Program-made: the position numbers and the translations under genes
Source: JBCCCJ01 sp039029315
GTDB taxonomy: Bacteria; Bacteroidota; Bacteroidia; J057
DNA: 41,107 bases
NCBI GenBank assembly: GCA_039029315.1
Contig: JBCCGK010000105.1
Span: 1 to 41,107 of the forward strand
Reading direction: 5' to 3'
The notes under the pieces: generated by a model
The model's input: only the letters and a program-made list of their open reading frames with translations
Databases searched by the model: none
What the model was told of the DNA's origin: nothing
Shown: positions 9,861 through 19,195 of the stretch, in pieces
How the letters are laid out: every line of letters starts with the position of its first letter
Position numbering within the stretch: the stretch's first letter is position 1

Positions 9861-10953
9861 CTTTGAGGATAAAGGTGATGTACGCATATGAATCTCGTGC
9901 CTGGTCTTGTATTTCACAGGCTTGCCATTGTGGATAGTGGTAGAGGATTTCTAGCAGATGATCACGGGTGTCTGCTGCAAAAACTTTTCTTTGGTAATTC
10001 AGATCTGCTTCTTCAGTCACAAACCAGCCTGCCTGCCCTTCACAATTGATCACAAAGCGAAAAGTCAGGTATCCTGATTCCTGGCGTAGCTTTTCTGGCT
10101 GAAGTTGCTCTTCGATCAGCTCCCACAAAGCCTTTTTTCCTCCGACGATTGCTCCATCTGGTTCGCCATTGTAGTAATCAACTATTTTGGCTTCTGCCTC
10201 ACAAGGCTTGAACACATTGTCTGTATCCAGCACAGAATCTGGGTCAATATATGCGACCCGCTTCACGGCATGTTGAGCCATTTCTTCAAAGGTTTTGAGA
10301 GGAATCTGCTGAATCAATTCAAGCCGTCCTACGCCATTCTCATAAGTCAATTCATAGCCAAATAATCCAATACCCTGGACATAGGTTGAGACAAGCTGCG
10401 AATGGTATTCTTGGGGATCACGATCGGGGATATAATTGATCGTTGTTTGCTCCCGTGAAATGGTTTTTGCCTTCCTCTGACTGAAAAGAATCGTATCCTG
10501 AATGGATTGTTGATATTGAAATACTTCTTGTATGGCCCCGGACAAGAAGCGTTTTTTTTCGTGAAGTGTATCTTGTTGACCGCGCCAGTTGGCAAAACCA
10601 GCCTGAATGACCTCTGTATGCAAGGTGTCTGCCCGAAGGTATCGGGATTCCTCAAGAAGCTGCATGTGTTGATCCTCGAATTGATAGGTGCTTGATTGGA
10701 CCAATGCCATAGCAGGATCGTATTGGCACACCAGGAGTTTGTTACTGTCTATGAGTTGGTAGGATCTGTAGTGGATATTGGTCGATGGGTCATATCCTTC
10801 TCCTTGGTCGAAATGATAGTGGTATTTATTGACAATGCCCTGCTGAAGCCAATAGGGTTCCGGAAAATAGTCGCCCGCAGCCCCGAATTCTGGTTTGACA
10901 GAGGTACAGGCAAAAAAAAGCGGAAGAATGAGCAGGATAAGGTGTGTTTTCAT
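9832..10953 (-). CDS. Lipoprotein with a TonB_C-like C-terminal domain, unknown function
   Basis: This 373-aa protein has a lipoprotein signal (MKTHLILLILPLFFAC, lipid on Cys16). The first two thirds look like a beta-rich MORN/antitoxin-like text-repeat region but match no family I can name. From about residue 285, YLTFRFVINCEGQAGWF and the following ~70 residues resemble the periplasmic TonB_C-type fold seen in many Bacteroidota lipoproteins. It heads a two-gene unit with the TPR lipoprotein, which it overlaps by 29 bp. Function is unassigned. Confidence 0.7.
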   Translation of the reverse strand: MKTHLILLILPLFFACTSVKPEFGAAGDYFPEPYWLQQGIVNKYHYHFDQGEGYDPSTNIHYRSYQLIDSNKLLVCQYDPAMALVQSSTYQFEDQHMQLLEESRYLRADTLHTEVIQAGFANWRGQQDTLHEKKRFLSGAIQEVFQYQQSIQDTILFSQRKAKTISREQTTINYIPDRDPQEYHSQLVSTYVQGIGLFGYELTYENGVGRLELIQQIPLKTFEEMAQHAVKRVAYIDPDSVLDTDNVFKPCEAEAKIVDYYNGEPDGAIVGGKKALWELIEEQLQPEKLRQESGYLTFRFVINCEGQAGWFVTEEADLNYQRKVFAADTRDHLLEILYHYPQWQACEIQDQARDSYAYITFILKDGQITELLP

Positions 10954-10978
10954 ACAGGCAGTTTGTGGATTCTAGCTA

Positions 10979-11060
10979 AGAGACTGTTTTGGAATCTGTG
11001 CTGAGAATGAGGAAAAAAGACGCATACAAAAAATAAGTGACAGATGTTCAAACAGTCTCT
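10979..11060. mobile_element. 82-bp MITE-like element with 11-bp terminal inverted repeats
   Basis: The element begins AGAGACTGTTT (10979-10989) and ends with its exact reverse complement AAACAGTCTCT (11050-11060). Its right 57 bases recur unchanged at 82-138. It has no coding capacity, so a trans-acting transposase would be needed. It lies in the 250-bp gap between the lipoprotein and the small membrane protein gene. I see no clear target-site duplication. Confidence 0.7.
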
Positions 11061-11203
11061 AAGTAATGTAGAGGATTCGAAGAGGGTAACTGGCCGCTAA
11101 TCCTTCGATGTTGATGTATACCCGCAGGAAGAGCAAATCGTTCAGACAAGCAGAAGAAAAAAGCTTTTTATGAAGATTTTTCTCCCTTAGCAGGAGGGTT
11201 TCA

Positions 11204-11578
11204 TTACTTTTTGACTTCACTGAATATCACAGCTCCTTTATATTCTAGCTGTGAGAGGTGCCGACTGTCATTGCGCGGATCGAGTGGTGTCCAATAGTCT
11301 GGATACTTAATGGTAACTTCCTGATCCATCAGAGTTGCTTGCAAGACCTCCAACACAAGTCCCCTTTCAAGTCCTCGGTTGATATAGAATCGCTGATCTG
11401 TATCTGCCAGTTGAAAAACTACATCTTTCTCTCCTGCTTCGTAGATGGCCACGACCTTGCCCGTTTCAATCAGGCATTCTGCTTCTGTAGGGATGGGGAC
11501 AGGCCGAAGGATCAGTGCCATCGTAATGACAGCCAGGATACCCAGAACCAGCCCTATAATTTTCTGTTTATGACTCAC
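11204..11578 (-). CDS. Small membrane-anchored protein, unknown function
   Basis: A 124-aa protein with one N-terminal membrane helix (about residues 7-24, IIGLVLGILAVITMALIL) and a ~95-residue soluble beta-rich tail (GKVVAIYEAGEKDVVFQL, YINRGLERGL, ATLMDQEVTIKYPDYWTPLDPRN). I do not recognise the family. The start ATG overlaps the stop of the beta-helix gene upstream by four bases (ATGA type), so it is the last gene of a three-gene minus-strand operon. Confidence 0.75.
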   Translation of the reverse strand: MSHKQKIIGLVLGILAVITMALILRPVPIPTEAECLIETGKVVAIYEAGEKDVVFQLADTDQRFYINRGLERGLVLEVLQATLMDQEVTIKYPDYWTPLDPRNDSRHLSQLEYKGAVIFSEVKK

Positions 11579-13986
11579 TCCTCAACAATGATCAGTTTTG
11601 CAGGCTGAATATAGGAAACAGTTTGAATTCTCAAAACATATATTCCTGAAGGAAGACTCGTGTCCATAGAGAGGGACAATTGATTTTTCCCTTCCATGCG
11701 ATCAAGCAATTGTCCCTGGGAAGAATATATGAGAACAGACCGAATTCTTGAATCGGCTTGTATGTTGATGTTTCCGGGAGAAGGATTGGGATAGACAGAA
11801 ACCCGCTTTTCTATAAGATTCTCGCCTTCTAGCCCATCCACTATGGCAACATCTGACTCCTTCGCGCCAATATCAGGTGCCAGGCCCCTGAAGTCATAAA
11901 AACCATCCACCCTCATGCCCGCATCAATGAGAGGGCTGGAAGCGCCCAATCGAAAATCTCCCTGATCTGCATCCAAAAATTCGGGAAGATCTGTATGCGG
12001 GTCTTTGATCTGAATATAAGGACTTTGTGTAAGGGTACTCAAGATGGTTGCCAATGAATCTACGCCGGGGATCGCATGACAGGCATATTGACCATGCGTT
12101 TCTTTGGCAATTGCAATCCGGTGAGGAGGCGAAACAGCATAATTGTCATGAATGGAAGACAACTGAAAGCTACTGTCTGGAATCGAGTTTGGGCCAATTA
12201 GGGCTGTAAAAAAGAACAAATCATTGTTTTTTCCATAGAAACAATTGTTGAGAAAGCTGGCATGCTTCCACTCATCGTCCCAGCTATACATCATGAATCC
12301 TATGCTATCTGCCGAGTGAAATGTATTGTTGATAAAATGCAGGGAGGCAGCATCATCAAACAATGATCCTGGATTGGTTTTGATACCCACACCAGCCGAC
12401 ATATATGCCTGCGGGGGCGCACATCTCACAAAGTGGGGATCATCTGATTCATTTTCCCGGCTGATGATATGATGAAAGACATTGCGATAGACATAGACAG
12501 GCCCGATACGCGGAGGGGCCAAAGAGATCCCTGCCAGGATGTGAGAGACATCATTGTCCCACACCTTGGCATGAGAGAATAGGCCGTCTACTTCTAGTCC
12601 ATCAAAACAATTACGGACGATATTTCCATAAATATCGATGTTTTCGATGCCAGAATTCCAGGTCGCAAATCCAATGCCGTTGGTCAGACCATCGATGTTG
12701 TTGTTGCGAATGACGATGTTTTGAGAGCCATTGGTTCCATCTCCATATTGGATGCCGCTATTCTCCAGACCCCTGCCGAGGGATGTTGGGTAAAGAATGG
12801 TCGAATTGGCCTCGGATTTCTTGAACATCGCATGCTTCCACAGGCCCGTATTGTCTGTAAAGGTACAGTTCTGGATGGTGAGCTTGGACGGACCACCCTG
12901 AATAACGAGAGATTCATCATTGTAGGAAAAGGAGCAACTATCGATCAAGACATGATTGGTCCCGCGAAGCAGGAGGGCAATGGCCGTGAAAGCCCCATTG
13001 GTACTAACAGAACTTTTTCCATAATACTGAAAAGTAATCCCCTTCAGTGTCAAATAGGTATCATGCCCCATTCCATTGATGGTCAAGGCCCGGAATCGCT
13101 GGGATAACACCACCGATGATTGAGCAGGATCAGTCCCCGCAAGTGTTTTGAGGTAAATGGTCTGATGATCCCGGACAAATCCATCGAACTCAAAATTCAA
13201 TGCGCGGAGATGATAGTTTCCGGAAATGATATTTGGGTCCAGGGTAGAATATGGAAATAGCCGAACTCCATTCAACAGGAATAAATTGGTATAGCTTACA
13301 GAATTGGGAAGACCAGCGAAGAAGAGGGCACTGTCATTGGCAGACTGATTCCATTCGAGGGGGCTGTGATAGCCACCATCAAGAATTGGATTGGCTCCGG
13401 GAGCTGCCAGGATCTGTATAGGAGCAGTAGGACTACAATCACTCCAGATGTTCAAGACCATGTCTCCTGTAGCATAGATGCCATCCATCAAATAAATGGT
13501 CGTTCCGCAAGAAATGTTCGTTTGAAAAAGGCTTGCCAGTTCTCCAGGATGTTGCTCTGTATAGTCTGTACCAGAGCCATCTGGACTCACCCAGAAGACG
13601 GTAGATGTAGCAAGTACTTTTGGTTCTGCCAAAGTAGAAAAGGTATCTGCGGGGATTGCCCACTGTTCCACGATCGGGACAGAATCTGTAATAAAGGCTC
13701 GGATGTCATATACCTCTCCAGGAAGCAGATTGAACAAACTGACCCTGAAAGCGTCCTCTCCCTTCCAGGAAATCCGATCGGGAAAGTAAGCGCTCAGCCA
13801 GTTGGTTGAGTCGCTGGATTTGTATTCCACCACGCAGTGACTGCTTTCGTCTGTGTCAAATCCAGTTGGAAGTTGGACATTGACTCCAGCGGAGTGATAG
13901 AGCGGATGAATGTCCAGACTTTGAGTCTTGCCTCCAATCCATGACAAGATCAAAATCAGGTACAGGAGGTAGGACTTCATAGTCAA
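11575..13986 (-). CDS. Secreted right-handed parallel beta-helix protein with T9SS type A sorting domain
   Basis: An 803-aa exported protein with signal peptide (about 1-22). An N-terminal fibronectin-like region is followed by a chondroitinase B/polysaccharide-lyase-like beta-helix: WVSPDGSGTDYTEQ, IYLMDGIYATGDMVL, then repeated coils such as IQNCTFTDNTG, IVIRNNNIDGLTNGIGF and IDIYGNIVRNCFDG. Near residue 690 it carries DAGMRVDGFYDFRGLAPDIGAKE, a common end of such domains. The last ~75 residues (YPNPSPGNINI to GIYVLRIQTV) are a type A T9SS sorting domain. It probably binds or degrades an acidic polysaccharide outside the cell; I cannot confirm catalytic residues. It overlaps both neighbours by four bases. 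Confidence 0.85.
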   Translation of the reverse strand: MTMKSYLLYLILILSWIGGKTQSLDIHPLYHSAGVNVQLPTGFDTDESSHCVVEYKSSDSTNWLSAYFPDRISWKGEDAFRVSLFNLLPGEVYDIRAFITDSVPIVEQWAIPADTFSTLAEPKVLATSTVFWVSPDGSGTDYTEQHPGELASLFQTNISCGTTIYLMDGIYATGDMVLNIWSDCSPTAPIQILAAPGANPILDGGYHSPLEWNQSANDSALFFAGLPNSVSYTNLFLLNGVRLFPYSTLDPNIISGNYHLRALNFEFDGFVRDHQTIYLKTLAGTDPAQSSVVLSQRFRALTINGMGHDTYLTLKGITFQYYGKSSVSTNGAFTAIALLLRGTNHVLIDSCSFSYNDESLVIQGGPSKLTIQNCTFTDNTGLWKHAMFKKSEANSTILYPTSLGRGLENSGIQYGDGTNGSQNIVIRNNNIDGLTNGIGFATWNSGIENIDIYGNIVRNCFDGLEVDGLFSHAKVWDNDVSHILAGISLAPPRIGPVYVYRNVFHHIISRENESDDPHFVRCAPPQAYMSAGVGIKTNPGSLFDDAASLHFINNTFHSADSIGFMMYSWDDEWKHASFLNNCFYGKNNDLFFFTALIGPNSIPDSSFQLSSIHDNYAVSPPHRIAIAKETHGQYACHAIPGVDSLATILSTLTQSPYIQIKDPHTDLPEFLDADQGDFRLGASSPLIDAGMRVDGFYDFRGLAPDIGAKESDVAIVDGLEGENLIEKRVSVYPNPSPGNINIQADSRIRSVLIYSSQGQLLDRMEGKNQLSLSMDTSLPSGIYVLRIQTVSYIQPAKLIIVEE

Positions 13987-16943
13987 TAGATAAGTTGAAA
14001 TTCAGGTAACAATACAACAGCCCATAACAAATCCTGAATCTGCTCTGTTTGTGGTTGATTGCCCAAAAATTCACGGGCTTTTTCGACTTCCCGCACACTG
14101 GCCTGTCGGCTAAGGGTTCGCTGATAGACAGCCTGCACCAAGGCATCAGCTTGGTTGGGGAATTGTTGTAAGAGTGTTTCGGCTCCTTCTGCAAGTGCTT
14201 GATTAAAAAAAGCACCATTGGTCAGTGTCAATGCCTGTAACAAGGTCGCTTCATCGGACCGCCTGGTGGTGACATTCTCACGTGTTGGCCTGCCGAGAGC
14301 CTTCAAAAATGGATCTAGCCGGACCAGGGAAGCCCTGGCTTGTTGTAGGTGTTTGCCATCCTCAGAATGCTGGAATTCAATCAATCGACCCCAATCCTTG
14401 TTATACCATCCCCCGAATCTTTTGGCTTTTTCCCAAGCCGAATCATCATACGCCAGACTGGTCCAGGAAGCATCAGGTGTATCGGCATGGGTTTTCCACT
14501 TACGGGAAGAAGAGACCATCATGTGTTTTCCGTTGGCAAAATGAAGGTTCAGACTGACCAATAAGCCAGCAGGATTGGGAATGACTCCTTCATTTTCTCC
14601 CTCAACAGCAATCACATTCCCATTGGGTTGCAGGTGTTGGCTGATATCCCATGTCATGGGTCGTTTCCAGTTGTTTCCAGAACCGATTCGCTCGCCATTG
14701 ATCCATAACACAAAGCTATGATTGGCAGTAATGAGAACTTCGGCCTGATTCACTGCTGTTGCTGGGAGTTGGAAGCGATGTCTGAAATATCTTTTTCCAG
14801 GTTTGGGCAAAATGTCTCTGTCCACTTCTATTTCCCGATGCCAGATCCATTCTGCTTCATATCGTTTCCCAACGGGATCAAAGGCTACAGAGCGATACAA
14901 GGGAGCGATAGATTGGCCCAGAGCATCCGCCAACTGTTCTGCACTCATTCTCCTGCGAACAGGTCCCCTGAACACATAATCTTCTCCTGCCAAGGCCAAT
15001 CGGGATCGGTACCCCACAGATGGAAGCTGATAAGTATGCGAAGTCAGGATGGTTCTAAGGACATGTTTGAGGTCATAGGAATGCTCAATCATATCCGCCG
15101 CCAACCAGTCAAGTAGATCCTGATTCCATGCCGGCAGATCCATTTCATCCACAGGCATGATGATGCCTCTACCCAATAGTCTATCCCAAAGGCGATTGAC
15201 CATGGTTCGATACAAGCGTCCATTGGCAGGTTGGACCACGACTTTCGCCAATTGTTCCAACCTCTCCTTGATACTGTCTGCATTGACCTCACCCAATTCC
15301 GGGTAAATAAATTTGGTTTGTGCCATGCGTCCTGTCGGCTTGTCGCAGCGGTGAATCTCCAGGATGGTATCTGCAAATATGCTGGCAAATCCATATGCCT
15401 GATCCAGTGTGAGATTGCTCACAAAGCTGTTATGGCAGGACGCACATTTGAGATTCAGGCCAAGAAGAGATTGAGAAATGTTTTGGGCTGCCTGCATCTG
15501 CGTACTTTGGCTGGAATTGACGACCCCTCGCCATCTGATTCCTTTGATGAACCCTTCAGAGTCAGGAGAGGGGTCTAGCAATTCTCTGACCATCTGGTCA
15601 TAAGGCTTGTTGGTCAGCAGAGAGGCATATAGCCATTGAGTAATGGATTTGCGTCCTCCGGTGATATATCCGGTGCCAGAATAATCATTACGAAGCAAAT
15701 CATTCCAAAAACTTAGCCACTGTTGTGTATAGGCATGATTGTCTGCCAGCAGCGAATCAATCAGGGCAGTTCTTTTGTCTGCTTGAGTATTTCTTTCAAA
15801 TGCACTGACCACTTCTGGTGTTGGCAACAGGCCAGTCAGATCTAGATGAACCCTGCGAAGAAATATGCGATCAGATACAACAGGCTTCCATTCGATCTGT
15901 TGCTCTTTGAAATAGGCATCTACGATTTTGTCGATTGGATGTGCCAGTCTGCTGACTGGGAGGTCTGGCATCTTCAATGCCAGTTCTGCTTCTGGAAAGG
16001 TCTTGAGGGCCTGATCTGCCCAATGTGCGCCTGTATTGATCCATAGCTGGATCAGGTCTATCTGGCTTTTGGTAAGCAGTTTGCCTTTGGAGGGCATCAC
16101 ATCATCATCCCCTTTGGAAAGGCGAATCCGGCGCATCAGTTCACTTTGATTGGCCTTACCCACTTCGATGATTGGACCGGACTCTCCCCCTGCGAATACA
16201 GATTCTTTGCTGTCCAGCATCAATTCGCCTTTGGACTTCTCTTCGCTATGACACTGATAGCAATGATGAGCAAAGATCGCCCGTACTTCCAGATTGAGGC
16301 GATCCAACTGTGAGATCGTGAGGCTGTCGGACGTCTGATATGCTGCAAATTCTGCTAATAAATCTTGTTGAATATCAGCGGCTTCGTCAGCTTGGCTGGA
16401 AGGAAACGTTGAGCTCAAATAGTCGGCTCCATGTGTCAGGCTTGCCCCATTATGCCCTGCCAGGGTGAGAGTGAGTACACTGACCAATAACATCAGTTGA
16501 AAAGCCCTTCGATAAATCTGCTTGCCAATTTTTCTCCACCGTTGATAACAGACACCAGAAACGATGGCCAAGAGGGTTGTCAGAATTCCGAGGCGTTCAT
16601 GATTCTCAACAAGTTCATGATTATAGGCTTCCTGTTTATGCAGGATCAACCCAAGAATCGTCGCCAGAATAGCAGTTCCTATTCCCAATGGCAGGACGAG
16701 TGATATTCCTGCTTGAAGGTCATTGTTTTTTCTGCTCAATTGAACAGCTTCCATTCCCAAGGCGAGAATGAGTAATACAATAGGAAAATGCACGATCATT
16801 GGATGGAGTCGACCCACGAACTCCCACACCCAAAACGTACTGGATATGATTGGTAGAGGTAGTAGCAAGAGCATCTGAAGCGTAGTTGTTGTGGGAAGAT
16901 AGGAATTTTGATGGAAATATTTTTGCAACAGTAATGGCATCAT
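13983..16943 (-). CDS. DUF2231 membrane / planctomycete cytochrome c / DUF1549 / DUF1553 protein
   Basis: A 986-aa multidomain protein. The N-terminal ~175 residues hold about four membrane helices (FWVWEFVGRLHPMIVHFP is DUF2231-like). A cytochrome c domain follows with heme motif CYQCH at 228-232 and its usual block LMLDSKESVFAGGESGPIIE. Next come DUF1549 (LDLTGLLPTPE, WLSFWNDLLRNDYSGTGY), which contains a second CxxCH (CASCH), a jellyroll-like insert (SFVLWINGERIGSGNNW) and DUF1553 near the C-terminus. Such proteins are thought to act in surface or periplasmic degradation of complex carbon. The usual DUF1501 partner gene is not present here. The next gene overlaps by four bases. ATG codons at 16943 and 16940 are both possible starts. 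Confidence 0.85.
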   Translation of the reverse strand: MMPLLLQKYFHQNSYLPTTTTLQMLLLLPLPIISSTFWVWEFVGRLHPMIVHFPIVLLILALGMEAVQLSRKNNDLQAGISLVLPLGIGTAILATILGLILHKQEAYNHELVENHERLGILTTLLAIVSGVCYQRWRKIGKQIYRRAFQLMLLVSVLTLTLAGHNGASLTHGADYLSSTFPSSQADEAADIQQDLLAEFAAYQTSDSLTISQLDRLNLEVRAIFAHHCYQCHSEEKSKGELMLDSKESVFAGGESGPIIEVGKANQSELMRRIRLSKGDDDVMPSKGKLLTKSQIDLIQLWINTGAHWADQALKTFPEAELALKMPDLPVSRLAHPIDKIVDAYFKEQQIEWKPVVSDRIFLRRVHLDLTGLLPTPEVVSAFERNTQADKRTALIDSLLADNHAYTQQWLSFWNDLLRNDYSGTGYITGGRKSITQWLYASLLTNKPYDQMVRELLDPSPDSEGFIKGIRWRGVVNSSQSTQMQAAQNISQSLLGLNLKCASCHNSFVSNLTLDQAYGFASIFADTILEIHRCDKPTGRMAQTKFIYPELGEVNADSIKERLEQLAKVVVQPANGRLYRTMVNRLWDRLLGRGIIMPVDEMDLPAWNQDLLDWLAADMIEHSYDLKHVLRTILTSHTYQLPSVGYRSRLALAGEDYVFRGPVRRRMSAEQLADALGQSIAPLYRSVAFDPVGKRYEAEWIWHREIEVDRDILPKPGKRYFRHRFQLPATAVNQAEVLITANHSFVLWINGERIGSGNNWKRPMTWDISQHLQPNGNVIAVEGENEGVIPNPAGLLVSLNLHFANGKHMMVSSSRKWKTHADTPDASWTSLAYDDSAWEKAKRFGGWYNKDWGRLIEFQHSEDGKHLQQARASLVRLDPFLKALGRPTRENVTTRRSDEATLLQALTLTNGAFFNQALAEGAETLLQQFPNQADALVQAVYQRTLSRQASVREVEKAREFLGNQPQTEQIQDLLWAVVLLPEFQLIY

Positions 16944-17032
16944 CGCGAATTCTCATCTGCTTTGAAAATAAATGTAGCATATTGCTATCCTTGCACTTAC
17001 ATATCAGTTATTTGTTTTTGGACTTATGTTAA

Positions 17033-17185
17033 AGTCTGATTTTTCCTGTCCAATACTGGCATGAATGTGCATTTAAGGATGAATCTTCCCTGGAGAATCA
17101 TCATGATGGAGATAATGGCTGGAGCATTGATCATCCTGATTGTGAGCTATGTGAGTTGATTGTTGCTCTATTTACAACTTCATAA
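17033..17185 (+). pseudogene. Remnant of a small His/Cys-rich protein
   Basis: The frame 17033-17185 is open without an in-frame ATG. It reads ...QYWHECAFKDESS, then NHHDGDNG, then IDHPDCELCELIVALF and a stop. The spacing of His and Cys pairs resembles the small His/Cys-rich proteins often found beside metal-type TonB receptors in Bacteroidota. The only nearby ATG (17026) is in another frame, so the gene is probably broken at its start. A 32-aa shadow frame (17061-17159) overlaps it and is less convincing. Confidence 0.4.
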
Positions 17186-17730
17186 GCTCCTCTTGCAGTT
17201 GTAATATCCTATCTCTCTGATATACAGTCGATTCAGTCCAATCTTTTTCTCTCAGGTGTTCCGCTATCCTTTGCGCAGATTCTAATTAGGGAACAGGATC
17301 GCAAGGTCTTGGCTGATTCCAATGGTCATTTTCACTTCAATGGATTGTGTCCAGGTCGATATACATTGGTTTGTGAACATCATTTGTGTGAGCATCTGGA
17401 ACAGGCACATGATCTGGAGGATGCAACCTGGCTCTTTCTTGAAGCGACTGACAGATATATGGATCTAGCAACCATCACAATGCACAGCCAAAGAAAGGCG
17501 GCAGAAGCGACTCAAGCAGTTCAACGAATTGGGGAGCAGCAACTGCAGCAGGGATTGGGCCAAAGCCTGGGAGACATTTTGTCTGATCTACGGGGAGTGA
17601 ATCGTCTTCAAACAGTGGAAACCTTGACAATCTATTCAATACCCACTATCGGGATTATCTGGATAGCTTCCGCTATTTTGCTGATGCACCTGGACGCAAC
17701 TACTCGCTCAAATTCAGCTTTTTATTTTAA
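17186..17730 (+). pseudogene. TonB-dependent receptor with a large internal deletion
   Basis: The frame from 17186 encodes a carboxypeptidase-regulatory-like domain (PLSFAQILIREQDRK, ADSNGHFHFNGLCPGRYTL) and the start of a plug domain (QLQQGLGQSLGDILSDLRGV, then NRLQTVET). After about 17628 the frame stops making sense, while another frame (about 17627-17730) reads NLFNTHYRDYLDSFRYFADA then PGRNYSLKFSFLF and stop, which is a textbook TonB-receptor C-terminus. So the N-terminal ~140 residues are joined directly, out of frame, to the last ~33 residues and some 550 or more residues of plug and barrel are missing. No signal peptide with a proper start codon is visible either. It lies between the His/Cys-rich remnant and an intact lipoprotein, probably its former partner. 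Confidence 0.85.
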
Positions 17731-17739
17731 TCATTTATC

Positions 17740-18246
17740 ATGAAAAACATCCTCAAACAACACACAGTTATTCTGGCCCTGTTCCTTCTACTTCTAGGCT
17801 TTGTGGCCTGTACACCAGATCCGCCGCCAGTAGGTGGAGAAGAAGAAATCGACGAAGTTACCCTGTCTTTTTCAAATGGGCCTACGGTTAGCTGGGAACT
17901 TAATGGAACGGAGCCCGAAATTGTTCTGAATGCGAATACCACTTATACAACCGTGTCTGCATCGTTCAGGAATGCAGCTGACAATGAGGACATCACGGCA
18001 GAAATTTTGACAGAATCTGTAGATCATCTTGTCTGCTTTACGCCCAATGGAACAAATGTAACGATCACCCGGACTGATAAGGACGCCAATGATCTTGAAT
18101 TGGGTTTGACTTCCAGTTGGGAGACAGGGGAGGCCTCCACAGGAACCCTGAACCTCTCACTCAAACATCAGCCTGGCGTGAAGGATGGTAGTTGTGAGCC
18201 GGGCGATGCCAATGTAGAGGTGTTGTTCAATATTGTGATTCAGTAA
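17740..18246 (+). CDS. Lipoprotein, former partner of the decayed TonB receptor
   Basis: A 168-aa protein with a lipoprotein signal (hydrophobic 9-21, lipobox FVAC at Cys24) and an acidic, beta-rich mature part (VTLSFSNGPTVSWELNGTEP, ILTESVDHLVCFTPNGTNV, DANVEVLFNIVIQ). Proteins of this shape commonly follow TonB-dependent receptors of the metal-uptake kind in Bacteroidota and may help deliver the ligand. It starts 9 bases after the receptor remnant's stop and is itself intact, so it may be a survivor of the decayed operon. Function is inferred from context only. Confidence 0.75.
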   Translation: MKNILKQHTVILALFLLLLGFVACTPDPPPVGGEEEIDEVTLSFSNGPTVSWELNGTEPEIVLNANTTYTTVSASFRNAADNEDITAEILTESVDHLVCFTPNGTNVTITRTDKDANDLELGLTSSWETGEASTGTLNLSLKHQPGVKDGSCEPGDANVEVLFNIVIQ

Positions 18247-18255
18247 GAATGGGAG

Positions 18256-18391
18256 AACCTTGGAGGATTTGGTGGGCAGTGAGTAGGCGACTCCTCCAAG
18301 GTTTGGGGCGGCTGGCAAGGAGGCTCTTTGCCAGCCGCGCACACCTCGGAGGTTGTGCCGCCGCGCCTTCCCGCCGCACAAACCTCCGAGG
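18256..18391. repeat. REP-like palindromic cassette, left of the RAYT gene
   Basis: Two or three palindromes lie side by side: AACCTTGGAGGA (18256-18267) pairs perfectly with 18292-18303, GCGGCTGGCAA pairs with TTGCCAGCCGC, and CCTCGGAGGTTGTGC (18344-18358) pairs with 18376-18391 with one bulged A. The order, spacing and CCTCGGAGG core recur at 19041-19175, on the other side of the transposase gene. Confidence 0.8.
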
Positions 18392-18444
18392 TACCCCCTT
18401 GACAAATTCTCCTTTTTTGCCCTATTTCGTACAAATAGGCAATC

Positions 18445-19029
18445 ATGAAACCCCGTATCCCCTTGGTTCATTCACAAGTGTATCACCTGTACAATTATGG
18501 GATCAACCGAATGAACATTTTCTATGAGGCAAGAAATTATCCTTATTTCCTTCGCTTGCTTCGAAGACATACTTCTCCAATTGCTGATCTCCTGGCCTAC
18601 TGCCTACTTCCCAATCATTTTCATTTGCTGGTTCGAATCAAGGAGTGGCAGGAGCTTCCCCAAGAGATTCAAACTGGAAAAATCAAGCTTCATCATCCAT
18701 TTTCTCACTGTTTTAATGCCTACTCTAAAAGCATCAACAATGCCTATAACCGATCAGGCAAACTATTGAATGAAAATGTCAAGCGACAATTGGTAGATAC
18801 TGAAGAGTATCTGAAACGGGCGCTGTACTATATTCATGCCAATCCCCAGAAACACGGTCTGGTGAGGGATTTTCGAGAATATCAGTACTCTTCTTATCAA
18901 CTTTTTGAGTCAGGAGATGGGACATGGCTAGACAGGGAGTCAGTGATCTCTCTGTTAGGATCCAGGGAGGCTTTCCTTCAATATCATGCTGATTATCACT
19001 CCTTTCTCGAGGAGATGAATGAAGAATAG
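18445..19029 (+). CDS. REP-associated tyrosine transposase (RAYT, Y1/HUH family)
   Basis: A 194-aa single-domain Y1 transposase. The HUH motif is HFH in LLAYCLLPNHFHLLVRIK. The expected catalytic Tyr lies in ALYYIHANPQKHGLVRDF, followed by the family tail YQYSSYQLF. RAYTs cut and join single-stranded DNA at short palindromic REP hairpins and are domesticated relatives of IS200/IS605 transposases. Both flanks carry the same palindromic cassette, as expected for a RAYT and its REP substrate. The length is close to the family norm and the frame is intact, so it is probably active. Confidence 0.92.
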   Translation: MKPRIPLVHSQVYHLYNYGINRMNIFYEARNYPYFLRLLRRHTSPIADLLAYCLLPNHFHLLVRIKEWQELPQEIQTGKIKLHHPFSHCFNAYSKSINNAYNRSGKLLNENVKRQLVDTEEYLKRALYYIHANPQKHGLVRDFREYQYSSYQLFESGDGTWLDRESVISLLGSREAFLQYHADYHSFLEEMNEE

Positions 19030-19040
19030 CAGGGGGGGCT

Positions 19041-19175
19041 ATCTCGGAGGATTTGGCAGGGAAGCGGGCAGGCGATTCCTCCGAGATCTGTAGCAGATGG
19101 CAGAGAGACTCTTTGCCCACGCGCACACCTCGGAGGTGGTGCCGCCGCGCCTTTCCGCCACACACACCTCCGAGG
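19041..19175. repeat. REP-like palindromic cassette, right of the RAYT gene
   Basis: ATCTCGGAGGA (19041-19051) pairs with 19077-19087, and CCTCGGAGG (19128-19136) pairs with CCTCCGAGG (19167-19175). It is a diverged direct copy of 18256-18391: the ACACCTCGGAGG and TGCCGCCGCGCCTT blocks match. It fills the space just before the GrpB gene. Confidence 0.8.
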
Positions 19176-19195
19176 AGACCCAATCCTTTTTCCTT

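Noticed and set aside
17061..17159. 32-aa hydrophobic ORF
   Set aside because: It overlaps a better-supported His/Cys-rich reading frame and is likely a shadow.
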